From Temnopleurus reevesii (taxonomy: Eukaryota > Echinodermata > Echinoidea > Temnopleuroida > Temnopleuridae), in contig BQKZ01000681.1 of assembly GCA_036244855.1 (NCBI GenBank), forward strand, positions 42,582 through 106,581: a stretch of 64,000 nucleotides of DNA. The letters are read 5' to 3'. Positions 1 to 12,200 of the stretch are shown here, in pieces. The translations under genes and the position numbers were made by a program. Position 1 is the first letter of the stretch; each line of letters opens with the position of its first letter. The notes under the pieces were generated by a model that saw only the letters and a program-made list of their open reading frames with translations, made no database searches and had not been told where the DNA came from.

Positions 1-915
1 CTGGAATAAGAATTTATTTTACCCAGCTCTTGATTTTTTTCAGTATTTGGTAGCTGCATGTGGTTGCGTTGTGGCAGATGATGACAAATGGCACCCACTA
101 TTTCAAAATGATCCACAACCTGGTAATAGATGACACAAGCAGAGGCATGTCCAAAGAAATACTATTCATCTTCTTGTTAAGATGTCTCAACTTCTGCCTC
201 ACTTTGTCAATGTAAACTCTCTATGTTATTGGACTAGAATAGTCAGAAAGAGATAATGATATAAGTATGCATCTGTTCACTGGGGTCAAGGAAAGAACAT
301 GGCTAGCAATTCAGGTTCATACAATAACCAAAAAAACACAGTGCATCACCTGTTTAACATTTCCCTCCAGAACAAAGAGGGAAGGGAATTTCTTCTGTGT
401 GCATCTTGCTACGAACGGAAATTGTTTAGTTTTTCCAAATCCTTCGTCAATTTTGCTCACAGTACAAGAATATCCAATGGACTCCAAATTAACCCTATAA
501 ACACACTTTAAACAATATATGTTTTCCACACTTCATTTTTCTCTCCAATATTCAAACATGGATACACGTAGAAGTAACCTTCAGTATACCAAATAAGTAA
601 AACACCCGAAACAATAAAACAATATCCCTCAGAGATAAAAAAAAAATATAACTATACTTCTTATAGATTTGTAGCTCCTTTTGAAAATATTGGTAACATG
701 TGGGGGCTGCGTGAGGCAGGCTTTTGACACATAATGACAAATAGTAGCAATCGGTAAATGTGCCCTGGTGTGTAAGCCGATTGTCAAAAAGGATCGCGAT
801 GTGAGTGATGGATATTCATGGGATGCTGAGCATGCACATTTTTAGCATTTCCAGACTGTACTTTTGATATTGATATTATATTGATATGATATGGTGATAT
901 TGTATTGATATAAAT
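1..915. other. Non-coding stretch left of the LINE tail
   Basis: No exon of the flanking FERM gene or of any other gene is recognisable on either strand. Two short segments near 50-110 and 690-755 resemble each other (both contain a 'tttggta/attggta ... atgtggg ... gcag ... atgacaaat' pattern), suggesting a decayed repeat. The next exon of the minus-strand FERM gene should lie in this direction or beyond the window. Confidence 0.4.
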
Positions 916-1700
916 AAACTCTTATAATAGGCAGTTTTTATTTTGGTAGAGTAAAGTGAAGAGTTTGTGTGTGTCAATCAAAACATATTTACAGTTTACC
1001 CAATGTGCTGACACACATCGTTACAGCACAAGACGATCACATAGCAGGGGACTGATAATCCCAAGGGTAGAAACAGAAAGTGGACGAAAGGCCTTCTCTT
1101 TTGATGGAGCAGTTCTCTGGAACAACCTTCCCCCTCAAGTTAGAAATGCACAAACAAAGCAGTCCTTTTGCAATAACTTTTTGAAGACAGCATAATCACA
1201 AATACCAAACAAATGCAATCCATCTATACCAGGTTTAATTTGACTCAGTTAGTTAACATATTGGCACAATTACGAAACAAAATATGATAAAGACAGTGTG
1301 CATTATAGCCAATAATTTTATTGCAAAAACGTTTAATTTTAAATGTGTAATATGACAACATGAACAACGATGCAACCTGATTTGTTGATTTTTCTTTTAT
1401 TTCATAAGTTGCTAATCTCTTTTTTCCAAATTCAGCTTAAAATATTCAATGCTCTCTATGCTCCTTCTGTTAAGTGTCATCTATCTGTGGTTTATGTTAA
1501 CTTAATCCTATATATGTTATGTTTCAAATGTTTTGTATTAGAATGTAAAAGTTTCTTACATGTAATTGTGTGTTTGTTAATGTGTACATAATGTATTTCG
1601 TATTATACAGGGCCCCAGGAAGAACAATAATGCGATTACTGATGGGGCTACCCTGTTAAAATAAAACGTAATAAATAAATAAATAAATAAATAAAGTATC
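916..1700 (+). mobile_element. 5'-truncated non-LTR retrotransposon (LINE) 3' end
   Basis: The open frame ending at the stop at 1193-1195 encodes a peptide with YSTRRSHSRGLIIPRVETE and then FDGAVLWNNLPPQVRNA. This pattern (N-T-R-x-x ... hydrophobic-P-R ... G-x-x-x-F ... G-A-x-L-W-N-x-L-P) is typical of the extreme C-terminus of CR1/L2/Jockey-type LINE ORF2 proteins, after the reverse transcriptase. About 400 bases of untranslated tail follow, ending 'ggggctaccctgttaaaataaa' and then tandem AATA units (1670-1696), as expected for a 3' end that primes on itself. The reverse transcriptase and endonuclease are absent, so this is a dead 5' truncation. Confidence 0.75.
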
Positions 1701-1957
1701 ATTGAGGGATAATAATTTTTTTTCTTCCTTCAAAATCAATGAACCCCACTACGTTCTATCTGATTTCACATTTATCACATCGAACAGCAAAAGCACAGAT
1801 GTTGCAGCTTAGCTGTAGTAGATCGCTTGATTGGTTGATTAAATGATTGTTTGACTGAGTAATCAATTGATATATTGATTGATTTAATGTATGACTGGCT
1901 GATTGAGTAAATGATTGAATGATTCATTATCAAACCTGACTGAGCTATTTTACTCAC

Positions 1958-1996
1958 ATTGCACAGCACAGGCAAAGCGTTCGTATGCCATTTTGA
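1958..1996 (-). pseudogene. Decoy copy of FERM exon 4 3' edge with GT donor
   Basis: On the minus strand this reads ATGGCATACGAACGC..., then GCTGTGCAAT followed by GTGAGTAA. It parallels the true exon end at 2439-2480 (ATGGCATCAGAACTG ... GCAGTGCAAT|GTGAGTAA). The donor is intact but no acceptor precedes it, so it cannot be a full exon. It is the best preserved of several such copies. Confidence 0.65.
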
Positions 1997-2092
1997 AAAT
2001 AAATATTATCGACTAATTGATTGACTGATGAATATAATGATTCATTGATTGACTGATTGATTGACTTATGATTTAACTTTGCTATTGCTCAT

Positions 2093-2145
2093 ATTGCACA
2101 GCATAAGCAAATAATCCCAAAGCCTTTTTGTATAAATGGTAGTCC

Positions 2146-2176
<31 letters not shown>

Positions 2177-2220
2177 AATTAAACAAAGATTTCTGCTGCC
2201 ATGCTGAAACTATGTAGTAG
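2093..2220 (-). pseudogene. Decayed copy of FERM exon 4 3' half
   Basis: The plus strand carries 'gctattgctcatattgcacagcataagcaa', the counterpart of the true 'gctattactcacattgcactgcataagcaaac' at 2427-2459. At 2187-2216, 'ttctgctgccatgctgaaac ... gtagtctatt' is the counterpart of 'ttctgatgccatattgaagc ... gtagtctgcc'. The donor GT is lost here. These look like remnants of one or two further tandem duplications. Confidence 0.5.
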
Positions 2221-2333
2221 TCTATTAATTAATTGAGTGACTGACTGATTGAATAATCTATCAATCGATTGGTCGATGGATTGTTTGATTGGATAATTTA
2301 TCATCAAACCTGACTATGCTATATGTAACTCAC

Positions 2334-2375
2334 ATTGTACAGCATAAAGCGTTATCATGATTAAACAGTAGTATT
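2334..2375 (-). pseudogene. Decayed copy of FERM exon 4 donor edge
   Basis: The plus strand 'gtaactcacattgtacagcataaagcg' is a third copy of the exon 4 donor region. The minus-strand donor GTGAGT is retained at 2333-2328. It sits within 100 bases downstream (in gene direction) of the true donor and could compete with it, although the exon body is short and degenerate. Confidence 0.5.
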
Positions 2376-2438
2376 CTGATTGATTCATCAATTGATTTCA
2401 AGCTTGATTGATTATATACTAACTTTGCTATTACTCAC

Positions 2439-2615
2439 ATTGCACTGCATAAGCAAACAGTTCTGATGCCATATTGAAGCTACACGGTAGTCTGCCTTGT
2501 AACATGTCCATCTTGAGTTGAAGGAAAAATTGATATCTTGTCACCTCCTCCGATATCCGACATGGATCCTCAACATAGAACTTCACCCCAAAGTACAGCG
2601 TCGTTGGACTAACAT
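2439..2615 (-). CDS. FERM gene coding exon 4 (F1/F2 junction)
   Basis: This exon is 177 bases. Its acceptor is ...CCGTAG at 2620-2616 and its donor is GTGAGTAA from 2438 downward. It enters after one base of a codon, completing Asn, and leaves with one base (T). It encodes [19 protein letters not shown], then [18 protein letters not shown], then [21 protein letters not shown] minus breaks. In the family the next codon is normally Ser followed by ELGDYD, which fits the leftover T. Both edges of this exon have decayed duplicate copies nearby, at 1958-2375 and 2693-2765. Confidence 0.85.
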
Positions 2616-3239
2616 CTACGGAAATGAAAATAAATGAAAAGAGACTTGAATTTCATAATATTGAAATGATCACTGGGCGTAGCATCAGCGTTTGCTCATA
2701 CATCTTGACTTAAGGAAGAGTCACTTCTTCTGATATTCAACAGTGTTGTAGGACTCACATCTACAAAATGAAAATATATGAAGTAGGGCTTTAATTTCAC
2801 AATATCTTTGAAGAAAATTATTGGGGATATGTATTTCATAATCAATCTTGAGTTAGAGAAAGAAATAATATTGAGCAATGTGGATAGATAACAGGATTCA
2901 ATGGATTGTAAAGGATATAAAAAACAACTAATTTTAAGACATTAAGAATAAACTATATTTATATTAAAAAAAGTAAATTGTCAAAGTGAATAACGGGCAT
3001 GAAAATAAAATATACTTACTTTTTAACTGCTTTAAGACCTGTTTCTCAGGATTTAGCCAATGCTGTAAAGAAAGAACACACAAAACAGAACACTCAGTTT
3101 ATCAAATCCAAGCTTTACTCATAAGCTTAATTCACAGAATGTTTTTGTTTTTTAAATATCATGACCATTAAATTAACTTTTCATGCATGGGTAATTTGTA
3201 AAAAAAAGAAATTTGAATTTTAAATGCTACATTTATCTC

Positions 3240-3275
<36 letters not shown>

Positions 3276-6200
3276 GTTTCTTGATAACATGTATCAGCAT
3301 TTGGTCAATTATCCTTTTCAGGTTTCACTTCATGCCATGCTTTGATTTTGGGGGCCTTTTTGTTCATAATTTTACCCAAACCAATTTGTTTTCATCTTTT
3401 ATACAATTATGTTATCATGCTATTTTTTTTATTTTATCGCAGGTCTTGGAGCCCAAATTCTAAAAACATATTTCTTAGTCAAAACTAAAGGCTACCTTAC
3501 ATCAGTGGCAGAGATCATGATATCTCTGCGACTTTGGAAATTCATAATTTTTTAACGGGATGTCCAATTTTGCTCAAATTTTCAGTTTGTTCATTTGATG
3601 TTTCTCCATTCAATGAGAGCATGATAATTCCAGGGGATGGTTCCCCTTTAACCCTTTCAGGACGACAGAACACATGTTGTGTATTGGTTCAATAACTTTT
3701 GATGTACAAAAAGTCCTCTAAAAATACAGTGTATACAAGATACATGAGCAGAAAAATTCTTCATTTAATCTGACTATTTTAATTACATGTATGTCCCCAT
3801 TTGTCACTGGACACAGAGAGTTTTTTAAATGAAAATAATCACTAAAATGATCATTAATCCTTAAATTGGCAACACAGACCTCATTTGAAAATCTCTATTT
3901 TCCACACGGATTGGCAACTTTTAAGATTTTACCACACTTTTTTAACAAAGAAGATTCAATTAGTAACATAGCATTTAATTGGAACGTTCTAAACAGAGAA
4001 TTTAGACTTACATTGTTTAAATTCAATTTAGTGTTGCCAATTTAGGAAAGGAATTATGATTGAATTTGTTGTAAAATAACACCTATACTGAATGGGTTAA
4101 AAATTGTGAGAGCTTACTGTCTGGTTGTATCCGTCGATGAATCTCAATCCAAAGTAGTCGGTTTCCAGAAGATTGAGGTGACTGAACACTCGATCAAGAA
4201 CGTCACTTCCTTTCATCTTCAACTGTGGACGAAAATGAGAGATATTTGAATATAAATGGATCAGTTTTCAGACTGACAGTAGTCAAACATTCTGCAAAAA
4301 GTGTACAGTGATCTGGTCATTTTTGTTACAAAATGATGGGCTGGAGCTAGCTTTAAAAAGTTAAACATCTCAATTCAAGCAAGTAATCAGAAATATGAAA
4401 TCATTGCATATAGGTCTTTTCATTTGTTCTGCCTTTTTCTTTGACATTCAAATAATTCTCAAAATCTGGGGCCCATTGCACGAAATGGTCGTAGAATCCC
4501 CTTCTTAATACTATAACTGCTAGCACCCTCTTAACACAGACACAAATGCGTATGCGTATTTGTCAAAAGGGTGACACAAGAAGTTAAGACGTCATAACAA
4601 GAAGAGGATAGCTACTGTAAGACCATTTCATGCAATTGGCCCCGGAATTTCACTTGACAAGTTAGTTAAATCTAATCACAATGTTTAATATTGCCAGTAG
4701 AAAGGACAAATGTTTTTTAATAGGTGGGTTTACAAAATTTACAAAAATGCCAACGAGCAATTGCCTAAATTTAATGAAAACATATGTGTGCAGCATATTT
4801 TGGAGCCAAGCTATCTGGGATTATAGAATACCATTTGTTGTGAATGTAGAGAAAGGAAAAGGAAATAAAAACCAAAATAAATGAGATGAAAGAGAGGAAA
4901 GGGAAAGAAATCAGCAATACAATTTGTTGCGAAGCAGATTTGGCCCAATTCATTCCAACATGAAATTCAAACTGATCAAAATTCAAACTGATCAAAATGG
5001 ATATCATTTTGATGGATGACATTTTATACAATTACAAGTACATTAAACATGTCGCAGCAACATATCCATTCAAAAGCATCGCAGCTCAAAAGCACTCCCA
5101 CAAAATCACCCCTAAACAGTGTCTCTCTGACAAAACAAAACCAGTCTCCAGCCTTCAAAATCAACTGGTGTGCAACCAGTTGAAACACAATGGGAAAACC
5201 TACATGTATATACCCCTCTAGTATCAAACCCTGCGTCAAGTCCTTGCATGGGTGATTTTCAACCATTTTATAAACTCCCTCTTCCACAATAAATGCAATT
5301 GGGAGACGAATATAAAATACAATTCATTTGCAAAGTAATGGCAGTTTTCTGAATAGAACAGGTTAAATTTTAGGTGTCAGATGGTTCAATCCTTTTCAAA
5401 TGTTTGGGACAGTTTATTGTTGATGTATTCTACCGTCCAACATCACAAAAGGAGATGGGTTTGTAACCTAAAAGGACCAAGGTCATAAGTACATTGTGCG
5501 GTGGTCTTTCTATGTAATTGTTGACCCCATGATAAAGTGTATAAAACCTCATATGATACTCATTATAGCAATGACAAGTGGACATCAATGAGTGGATTCC
5601 ATCAAACCTAACAAATAAGGACAATATAAGTGTACTCAATGCGCTTACAGAAACTTTTATTTGGCGCTATACAAAAAATATTTATACCCACAAGAAGCTA
5701 TCTTGATCATCATTTGTGAAACTTAAATCTACACACACATGATCATGTTGTTTTTTGTAATATTGAATTGAATAATCTCCTCATCCTCCTCCTCTTCCCT
5801 CGAAAATATTGAAAATATGTATTTTGTTGAGTATCAAATACAACAAAATATACTCCACACAGTGTCTCAGCACCGAAGGTAAACACCGCTCATATGAATA
5901 ATTTCTGAGCCCTCTCCCCCCTCCCTTTCTTCCTGACAGATCCCTAGTGTTTCCAATTGGTATCATACACAAATACTCCCCATGGTGTCTCGCACATCAA
6001 ACATAATCTTCATCTTATGGTGTCTAAGCACTCCAAATTCAATCATCATCATGTCAACAAGGAGACAATATTGAATTAAATAGTCTCTTCATCCTCCCCT
6101 TTTTCTCTCTAAAATATTTAGAATATGTATTTTGTTGAGTATCAAATACAACAAAATATACTCCCCACAGTGTCTCAGCACCGAAGGTAAACACCGCTCA

Positions 6201-9200
6201 TATGAATAATTTCTGAGCCCTCTCCCCCCTCCCTTTCTTCCTGACAGATCCCTAGTGTTTCCAATTGGTATCATACACAAATACTCCCCATGGTGTCTCG
6301 CACATCAAACATAATCTTCATCTTATGGTGTCTAAGCACTCCAAATTCAATCATCATCATGTCAACAAGGAGACAATATTGAATTAAATAGTCTCTTCAT
6401 CCTCCCCTTCTTCTCTCTAAAATATTTAGAATATGTATTTTGTTGAGTATCAAATACAACAAAATATACTCCCCACAGTGTCTCAGCACCGAAGGTAAAC
6501 ACCACTCATATGAATAATTTCTGAGCTGCCCCCCCCCCTTCTTCCTGACAGATCACTAGTGTTTCCTTTTGATATCATACACAAATACTCCCCATGATGT
6601 CTCACACATCAAACATAATCTTCATCTTCAATGATGTCAATAATACATTCCAAATGGTGTCTAAGCACTCCAAATTCAATCATCATCATGTCAAAAAGGA
6701 GATATTGAATTAAATAATCTCTTCATCCTCCCCTCTTCTCTCCAAAGTATTGAAAATATGTATTTTGTTGAGTATCAAACACAAATACATGTACTCCCCC
6801 ACAGTGTTTCGACACCAAGGGTAAACACCACTCAAATGAGCTTAATTTCTGAGCTGCCCTCCCCCCCCGCCCCCCCCCCATCTTCCTGACAGATCCCTAG
6901 TGTTTCCAATTGATATTATACACAAATACGAAAGTACTCCCCATGGTGTCTCGCACATTAAACACTTCATGGTGAATGATGTCAATATCAAGATGTCAAA
7001 ATGGCAAAAGGGTAAATGTCGCTGATATAACCCACTCGCACTAATCCAGCTGGCATTTAGCTATAGTGAACACCAAGGGAATATTAGTCTGATATGGCAC
7101 TCCGACTGTTGTCCCGTCAATTTCTATTGTCTTGATCTATTGTCTGATATTAGGGTGAGAAAAAATATATGTACTGTATCCCACTGTTCCCCACACACGA
7201 TGTAAGTATGTTTGTAAGTGCAAATGGGGTGATGATAACAATTATACCTTCATATTTCCTAACATTAACTTTAGCAGTTATCCTTACGCCCTCTAAAATG
7301 AAGCATGATTACACTGGCTTTAGCTGTACAGCTGTAAGTAGCAAGCTGCATTTCAAGGGGAAAATTCCTGCAAGTTAATCATTCACCTCGCATCAGTCGA
7401 GTGCAGTACAATGTGGATAAATTTCTTGGTGAAGAAAACTAATGTCATGGATGGGAATCAAACCAACCACCCTCTACAATGTATTTGATTGGCGAGAGTC
7501 AGAACCACAACACCACAAAGCTTAACTTACATGTACATGCATATCGCTTTTAAGCCTGTTTACTAATAGATTCAAAATTACGCACATCCCTTGCCATCGA
7601 ACGTTGTTACATGATATTCCTAAAGTCGTTAAGTAACAATTGAATAATACTTAAATCGAAGTTGCATACATTGCTTATTGCAAAGTCGAGTAAGCCTCAG
7701 GCAAGCTTTTGGGTTGTCAATAGCAACCTTGGTGTGTAGGTAGAGAACACATCAAATTTTCATGTATTAGTAAACTCAACTATTTCTTATTTCATGACAC
7801 CTCCTCTCGCTTTCCCCCAAAAAATTCAAGATAAATACTCCCAGTGATGTCCCAGTTCAATCAAACATGATCTTCATCATGCACGACTTGAGGCTAAATG
7901 TCACCTAAGTGAGATGATATCGCAGAATTAATGATGATTTGGAAGGATCCCTCGGACGTGATGGAATGAGAATTAGGGCTGGGAATTGTAGCTGTGTTGA
8001 ATATTTGATTGGAAATGATGTGATCATGTTTTCTACAAATTAGAGATCTGTTCAGCTTTCTTTTGCAGTTTTTCATTTCTAAAGTTATCTAATTCAGATG
8101 AATGACAATGCAAGATGTGTGGCTATTCATTATTTACATCTGTCTAGAAATATCCTCATTTAATGATTAACACGATATAATCTATTTCCGAAAAATTAAG
8201 TCGAATGCCAATTCAATGCTCCTATTCAAATCGGAACCGGCTTGTGATTGTTGTGTCCGTACAGTTCAATACACGGCGTATAGCTATATTGTCAACGACC
8301 CACTTTATTTTGCGGAAATAGTTTAAATCGTGTTGATTTAGTTCTGTTCAATTAATCTACGCTATGTAAACATTATGATTTATCTAAAAACATCATCATC
8401 TCATTGATTAATAACTTTTTCTGAACCTACAATGTATGCTATGTACACATGACAACTTCACAAACTCAATACTCAAAGATGCTTTTAACTTGGGGGAAAA
8501 CACCAATATAAGAGCATGATTTTGTTTGCGTTATATCTGGAATGCGGATTACATTGCATAATAGTCTGTACCACTTTACGCAAACAATATCAGCACAATA
8601 CTGCCGATAAAAAGGGAAAAGTGGTTCTTTAAGATGTTCTGCTCAACTGGTTTACAGTGTAGATAGTCACTCAATTGTAAAAGAACACAGTTTTTCCAAC
8701 AAAATAAGAGATAAAACATGATCACTACTCTTCGGAAATAGTCCCAAGAGTCACAAAAATTCCTCAATGAACAAGTTTTTAAAATGTTTACAAATTGATA
8801 CATTTCTCTTGAGTGTCACAAAAATCCAATTGATGATCTGTGCTACAGTATTACCATAAAAACACCGACCTAGTACAGAGAAATACTTATCCATGAAGGC
8901 CAACTTATTGAAGAATGTTATGAAATAGATTTCCTCCTTGTCATAGTACAAATCTTATACTGTACAAAAAGGTTGACCTTGAAAACCAAAAAACTTTTCT
9001 ACGCCTTGCCTCACATAGTAACAAGTAATGCCAACTGGATTCCAAGTATTGAAGTTCAATTGCTGGTAACCGATTTAAGGAATACCACATAAGAAACATG
9101 CAAAAATTTCAATCTATAAGTACATAACCAGCACATTGAACAAGGCCAAATAGTAAAAAAAATAAATAAATAAATAAATAAGTAGAATAAAAAGTAATTG

Positions 9201-12200
9201 CCACATAAACTGTACTTGTGCATGTAGGCAATGTTTGGGTCGAATTGATGTTAAACCACAAAAGCTCAAAGCTTCACCACATCATCATGGTATAAAATAC
9301 AGTACATGTATATGTACCTGTAGTACCTTTGTTACATGACCATCACATAAACAATTGCCCCAAGCCCATGGAAATACATTAGCAATCTGAACCAAGTTCA
9401 CTTTAGTTCATGAAATCAGCTCAAAATATCAAACATCCCATTTCTCCTACTCGTCAAATCTATAAAATAACAAAAATCAATACTGAAGGTCTCAAAACAT
9501 ACAAGAACTGTGGAGTTTACTTTAAACTATGTGACTGTTTGATCTTGGCAAAGGTTTTGAACTTGCAGCAATTATGAAGTGCATGGAGTAAAGTTTATTC
9601 ACACAACAATGAAGTGTGATATTTTTCACTTTGTCAATTCCAGAAGAATTTCATATTTGTTCAATTTCTTTTAGCCCTTCATGTTAGTCAAATATCTTAT
9701 TCTATTTCAGGGGTCAGACAAATTCAGAGTGAATCCTTAAAAAAAATACTAATATTGTCATAGCTGAGTATGCAGGTGACTAAGCGGAAGGCACAATGGG
9801 AAACACTGAATTAAATCATTCCAAATAATATTGAACATTTTTGCAAGAGGCATAGATAAAATTATATACAGACAAAATTATCGAGTGGGACTTGTAGTAT
9901 TTTAAAATGTCAAAGATATAATGAGCCAAAATTATACCCAAGATTACAAAATGTAATTTTAACTCTATCACAAGGAAAGAAAATTGCAATGCCCCCATAC
10001 AGTCTCATAACTCTATGGGGAGCTGCCGGGTACAGAAATTTTCAGTTTTCTGAAAACTGTTCCCTAGGCATTATTATGAACATTATTCTTATTGAAGAAA
10101 AAAAAATATATCAAATGTATCAGTTGAACCTAATCCCTTGCAGGTCAAATATTTATCACATTTTCACCTCATTATCAATTCTTATCAACAAAACACTAGA
10201 CCAAGGTACAAATGAACAAAATATCTCCGTTGGGGCCTGTGACATACAATTATAGGACATTTTTTGCCACAAACTTACGATTAATATTTATCGTAAACTT
10301 TAATTGCATCTTTCATGTTACAGGCCCCTGTATTGGCAATGAACCAAAAATAAAGTCTATATTATTCATACCCCTCTGAAATTGTGACCCTCTGAAATAT
10401 TTAGGCCAGACCTAAATTTACTCTGTTCTTTCTCTTTTTACCTTTTTAGTTGCTTTTCTACCTTTATTTTAAAAAAATCACATTAAAAACAAGTAAAATG
10501 CATGATACTACTTTTCGCCCTTTGAATAAAAAAAAATTAAAGCACATGAAAAATCATTGAAAAAAACCTGAAATACAAACTGGCAAGCAATCTTCAAAAG
10601 TTCTTTGACTTTTCACTCCAGGGCGCTACAAACCCACTTGCCCGCATGCCCGAGGCAACAAAATTAAGCTGTTGGGCAATTAAATGAAATCGTCACTTGC
10701 CTAAAAGGGCAAGTAGCAGTTTTATACTAGTTTTCCTCTCCATGTGCAGATTGGCATTGACCATCAATTTCGGGCAAGACAAAGTTTTGTTCAGGCAAGT
10801 GATTTGAAAATTTGGTTGCCCGACTGGGCAAGTGGTGAAAAATATTCTTGTAGCACCCTGCACTCCCTCCTATTTGTACGGATACATGTATATCTTATAT
10901 TGGCAACATGAAAATTAATTAAAAGGAAATATACCCCGGTAAACACTTTTTCAGACCGACGCAAGTTTTCGAAAATTATATTTTTGCAGGGCTGGAATTA
11001 GCCCAAGGCAACACAAATTTCCTTGCCCCAGTTGATCTATTTTTCCCCGAGAGTAGAAAAGTACCGTAATCAAAATTGTCTTGAATATATGATGACCTGA
11101 TGATGTCCTATTTTCAAGCCCTGTTCTACCGAGGGGCAAAAAAAAATCTAGTATCTTTTGTTTGGGGGGGGGGGGGCTAATCAGGAACATATATACTGGG
11201 TTTACATAGGCCTATATCATTCCTTGATACAGTCTAATCCTTTCTCCTCGCTTGAGATTCAATTGCCCTAATACCTTGGGGAAACAATGGAGTCTAATCA
11301 CCCTCTCAGAGAATAATACTATAATTATGTACCCTACATGGGGAAAGGTTGCATGTTCCAGCATTCATCTACATAACATACATGATGTAGAGGATAAGGA
11401 TTTGTTTCTTTCTATGTTTCTTTCTATTGGATATATACTATACATGTATGTCTATTTTGTGCAGGGTGTACCTTTTTACGCATTTAGAAAACATTTTATT
11501 GAATATACAACAGGTATTTATCTGAGTACTTATCCTATTCAATACATCAAACGTTTTCTTTTTATCTACATATTGTTGTATGTATGAATTTATGCATACA
11601 ATTTCAATTTTACAGTTTGCAAGCCTTTATGAATAGCCTTTTTAGAAAGTCTTGACAAGTTTAAATTCATCAATAATTCTGATGATATAATTTGTGTTAC
11701 TTAATTTTAGCAAAATTTTAGGCTGTTTTCATAAGACACATCTAGTAATAGAATACATAAATAAAAACTCATCAATTTACAAGCACTTAAAAAAATTCAA
11801 TTGCTAATTAATGTACAAGAATTTGATATTTAAAAAATGGACATACGTCATCGTCATGGTTATATAAATTATGGTCCATCAAATTGCATTCTGAGCTCAA
11901 TTAAACATATGCACTAAAACAGCAATTATCATTTGTACACTAATGAAGAATAATTGGCTTAGCATTGTCGTGTAGCATGGTTCTGACTCTCGCTTTTCAG
12001 GCAGAAGTCCGCGGTTCGAGTCCTACCCATGACGTTAATTTCCTTCAGCAAGAAATTCATCCACACTGTGCTGCACTCAACCCAGGTGAAAAAGGGGTAC
12101 CTGGCAGGAATTTATTCCTTAATGCTTGAGCACCTAACTGGCTTGCTCGGCAGTTATAGCCAGGGTAATAATATGGTACCTAGTATCAAGCGCAGTAGAG

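Larger units (their letters stand above)
1836..2400. repeat. Degenerate GATT/TGAT microsatellite with embedded exon-edge copies
   Basis: The region consists mostly of degenerate 'ttgattgattgactga' units, the cleanest run being 2149-2176. Between these runs lie decayed copies of the 3' edge of the neighbouring FERM exon (see the pseudogene entries at 1958, 2093 and 2334). The simple repeat and the exon edge appear to have been duplicated together. Confidence 0.7.

Noticed and set aside
1836..2400. CRISPR-like regularly spaced repeat
   Set aside because: The repeats are degenerate GATT microsatellite and exon-edge copies with irregular spacing in a eukaryotic intron.
11252..11587. 111-codon plus-strand open frame
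   Set aside because: No recognisable domain, AT-driven composition and position within a gene intron; chance is likelier than a gene.
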